A DNA stretch of 7,867 bases from Akkermansia muciniphila. Its GTDB lineage: Bacteria; Verrucomicrobiota; Verrucomicrobiia; Verrucomicrobiales; V1-33. The notes under the pieces are model-generated. The model was given only the letters and a program-made list of their open reading frames with translations. It was not told the DNA's origin and ran no database searches. Positions 6,431 to 7,867 of the stretch are shown here, one piece after another. Numbering within the stretch: the first letter of the stretch is position 1; each line of letters begins with the position of its first letter. The translations under genes were made by a program, and so were the position numbers. Location of the stretch: NCBI GenBank assembly GCA_943331195.2, contig CALQKQ020000155.1, positions 1-7,867 of the forward strand, in the 5' to 3' direction.

Positions 6431-7186
6431 CTAACGGCGACGGTGGCGCCGCGCCACCCCAGCCGTAAACAGCAAGCCCAAGCCCAGCCCAATCCCCACA
6501 ATGATCCAAAAAACGTCGACCCGATTTTCCAACCCGCTATGGATATCCATCCCAAACACGCTGCACAACGCCGTCAGCGGCAAAAACAGCGCCGCCAATA
6601 AATTGAGCCGGTGCGCGCTCGACGCCATCTGCGCCGCACTGGCCGCCTGCGCTTCCGCCTGCCGCGCCGCCGTATAGTTCAGCCCAAATTGGGCATCCTG
6701 CATGAGCAATTCCGCACTCCGCTCTAACCCCGCCGCTTGGTCGCGAAAGTTGATCAAGGCCCGGTCCTCCCGCGCCATCTCGCGGGCCTGCTGCAGCGCC
6801 CGGTGCAGCCCCCGCGCCGACCGCAGCACCGGCGCCGCCGCCGCCAACAATTCATGAAAATCAGCCGCACGAGCAGCCACCATCTCCGCCTCCTCCAAGG
6901 CGTGAATCCGCCTCTCATATTCCGCCAAAAAAGCCTCCAGTCCCGCAATGCCATCCCCCGCGCTCCAACTGCTCCGCCAGTCCCCCCCAGGGGCCCGGTG
7001 AAAATAAACCGGCACCCGCTCCCGCTCATCCGGTCCTGGAATCCGGTGTACAATCACCAAGACATGCCCCTCTTCTAACATCGACCGCTGCGGGCCCGCC
7101 TCCCGCCCCAGCCGATTCCGAATCGCCTCCGGCAGCCCCCCCTCCGCCAGCCAAGCCGCCCCGCTCTGCATTAGTGTTTCCTCCAT
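6431..7186 (-). CDS. CorA-like divalent cation transporter with GMD motif
   Basis: The predicted product has 251 residues, shorter than classical CorA (about 310-350). An N-terminal soluble alpha/beta region (about 1-90, with HVLVIVHRIP at 41-50) precedes a long Ala/Glu/Arg-rich helical region (about 90-190), as in the CorA stalk. Two C-terminal membrane segments follow: about 195-211 (LNLLAALFLPLTALCSVF) and about 226-244 (FWIIVGIGLGLGLLF). Between them, where CorA carries the GMN signature after TM1, this protein has FGMD (211-214) followed by IHSGLE. The C-terminus is very basic (RRHRRR), facing the cytoplasm as in CorA. CorA proteins form pentameric Mg2+ or other divalent-cation channels in the inner membrane; GMN lines the pore entrance, so selectivity or activity may differ here. 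Two in-frame starts have plausible ribosome sites: the ATG used here, and Met6 at 7169-7171 behind a strong GGAGG. The gene lies upstream of the helicase and may share its transcript. Confidence 0.85.
   Translation of the reverse strand: MEETLMQSGAAWLAEGGLPEAIRNRLGREAGPQRSMLEEGHVLVIVHRIPGPDERERVPVYFHRAPGGDWRSSWSAGDGIAGLEAFLAEYERRIHALEEAEMVAARAADFHELLAAAAPVLRSARGLHRALQQAREMAREDRALINFRDQAAGLERSAELLMQDAQFGLNYTAARQAEAQAASAAQMASSAHRLNLLAALFLPLTALCSVFGMDIHSGLENRVDVFWIIVGIGLGLGLLFTAGVARRHRRR
7180..7184 (-). promoter_or_regulatory. Shine-Dalgarno GGAGG favouring the internal Met6 start
   Basis: On the - strand GGAGG is placed eight bases before the ATG of Met6 (7171-7169), an ideal ribosome-site spacing. 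The longer start at 7186 has a weaker GAGG at 7197-7194, seven bases upstream. Either start keeps the whole transporter domain. The site is notable because the + strand genes in the window have no visible Shine-Dalgarno. Confidence 0.45.
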
Positions 7187-7313
7187 CCTTCACCCTCAAC
7201 ACCACTGCCGCGCCACCACAAACGGAAATATCGCCCCCACCGTCCACGGGCCCGCCCAGCAGCTACCGGATTAAGCTTGTCTCCCCGCAGCCCCTGGCAA
7301 ATGATCCGACCAC
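7187..7313. promoter_or_regulatory. Divergent promoter region between transporter and creatininase-like genes
   Basis: These 127 bases separate two outward-facing start codons, so they should hold promoters for both genes. The sequence is GC-rich, with a small AT-richer patch around 7268-7280 (GGATTAAGCTTGT). I could not find a well-matched -35/-10 pair on either strand. No operator-like inverted repeat stands out. Confidence 0.35.
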
Positions 7314-7867
7314 ATGCACCTCAGCGATTTAACCTGGCCGACCGTCGCCGCCTTGTCTCCAGATACTCCCGTGGTCATTCCCGTGGCCGCCCTGGAACAG
7401 CACGGCCATCACCTGCCCCTCTTCACCGATTCCACCCTGCTCGGCGAAATCGTCCGCCGCATCAGCCCAGCCTTTTCCGACCGCGTCCTCTTTGCCCCCC
7501 TCATGTGGCTGGGCAATTCCCATCACCACCTCGATTTTTCCGGGACGCTCTCGGCCGCCCCGCGCTTATACCTCGACCTCCTCAACGGCCTCGCGGATAA
7601 CATGCTCCAGCACGGCTTTCGCCGCATCGTCTTTCTGAACGGCCACGGCGGCAACGACATCCCCGGCCGCCAGGCCATCTTTGAACTGCGCCAACGCCAC
7701 CGCCACCGCGACGACCTCCTCTTCCTCTTCGCCACCTATTGGAATCTGAACAACGATCCCCCCTCCGACTTCGTCCAACCAGAAATGGGGCACGCCTGCG
7801 AATGGGAAACTTCCATGATGCTCCACATCGATCCCGCCAAAGTAGGCCCCTACGCGACCGCCGCGCC
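7314..7867 (+). CDS. Creatininase-family amidohydrolase, N-terminal part
   Basis: The frame is open to the window end; 184 complete codons are visible, most of the usual 230-270 residues. The ATG is the first start after an in-frame TGA at 7302-7304. The family is clear from VIPVAALEQHGHHLPLFTDS (21-40), which holds the metal ligands Glu28, His30 and Asp39; LMWLGNSHHHLDFSGTLS (63-80); FLNGHGGN (107-114) with ligand His111; and GHACEWETSMML (159-170), whose Glu residues (163, 165) fall where the family places another ligand or catalytic residue. Members hydrolyse cyclic or linear amides at a two-metal centre; examples act on creatinine, formylated amines or in cofactor pathways. The substrate cannot be told from this part and creatinine is unlikely to be assured. 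No signal peptide is seen, so it is probably cytoplasmic. No clear Shine-Dalgarno precedes the ATG. It is transcribed divergently from the CorA-like gene. Confidence 0.92.
   Translation, partial: MHLSDLTWPTVAALSPDTPVVIPVAALEQHGHHLPLFTDSTLLGEIVRRISPAFSDRVLFAPLMWLGNSHHHLDFSGTLSAAPRLYLDLLNGLADNMLQHGFRRIVFLNGHGGNDIPGRQAIFELRQRHRHRDDLLFLFATYWNLNNDPPSDFVQPEMGHACEWETSMMLHIDPAKVGPYATAA

Noticed and set aside
7277..7600. A 107-codon + strand frame over the creatininase start
   Set aside because: It is Pro/Arg-rich and in a different frame from the creatininase-family motifs, which begin at 7314.
1..7867. Search for CRISPR arrays, tRNA genes, IS ends and phage or defence genes
   Set aside because: No regularly spaced repeats, cloverleaf pattern, terminal inverted repeats or transposase-like frames were seen by eye. 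The helicase is a Ski2-like RNA helicase with a DUF3516 region and has no defence-type partner beside it.

Overview
The window is a GC-rich bacterial chromosomal segment with six protein-coding genes, two of them cut by the window edges. It most likely comes from Verrucomicrobiota, or less likely another member of the Planctomycetota-Verrucomicrobiota-Chlamydiota group. The reasons are a DUF1552 (HXXSHH) protein, a secreted LamG-fold protein with the short C-terminal tail common in verrucomicrobial exported proteins, and start sites that mostly lack a Shine-Dalgarno sequence. No mobile element, CRISPR array, rRNA or tRNA was seen, and the content looks like ordinary chromosome.

Left part, + strand (2-3785): the C-terminal 348 codons of a DUF1552 protein are followed, 33 bases later and in the same reading frame, by a small secreted zinc metallopeptidase with an HELAH motif. 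A 409-bp gap follows. Its first part is GC-rich with no convincing gene. Its last part is an AT-rich island with a hairpin and T-tracts, probably a terminator and/or promoter zone. Next is a 529-residue exported protein with an unassigned beta-rich N-terminal region, a LamG/concanavalin-like domain and the C-terminal tail. All three products look exported or belong to families usually exported.

Right part, - strand (7186-3809): a short CorA-like inner-membrane transporter lies 51 bases upstream of a large Ski2-like DExH RNA helicase with a DUF3516-type C-terminal region. The two are co-directional and could share a transcript. The helicase converges tail to tail on the LamG gene with 23 bases between the stops. 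A strong GC-rich hairpin lies just inside the helicase 3' end.

Right edge, + strand: a creatininase-family amidohydrolase starts at 7314, divergent from the transporter, and runs off the window.

The clearest whole-window signal is strand-asymmetric composition. The given strand is strongly C-rich and G-poor throughout, so + strand genes end codons in C while - strand genes end them in G. This fits a replication-linked skew and explains the long antisense open frames. Nothing here forms a clear new defence or biosynthetic system. The points most worth a second look are the GMD (instead of GMN) motif in the CorA-like protein, the altered HXXSHH signature in the DUF1552 protein, the uncharacterised secreted metallopeptidase beside it, and the intergenic hairpin/T-tract island.
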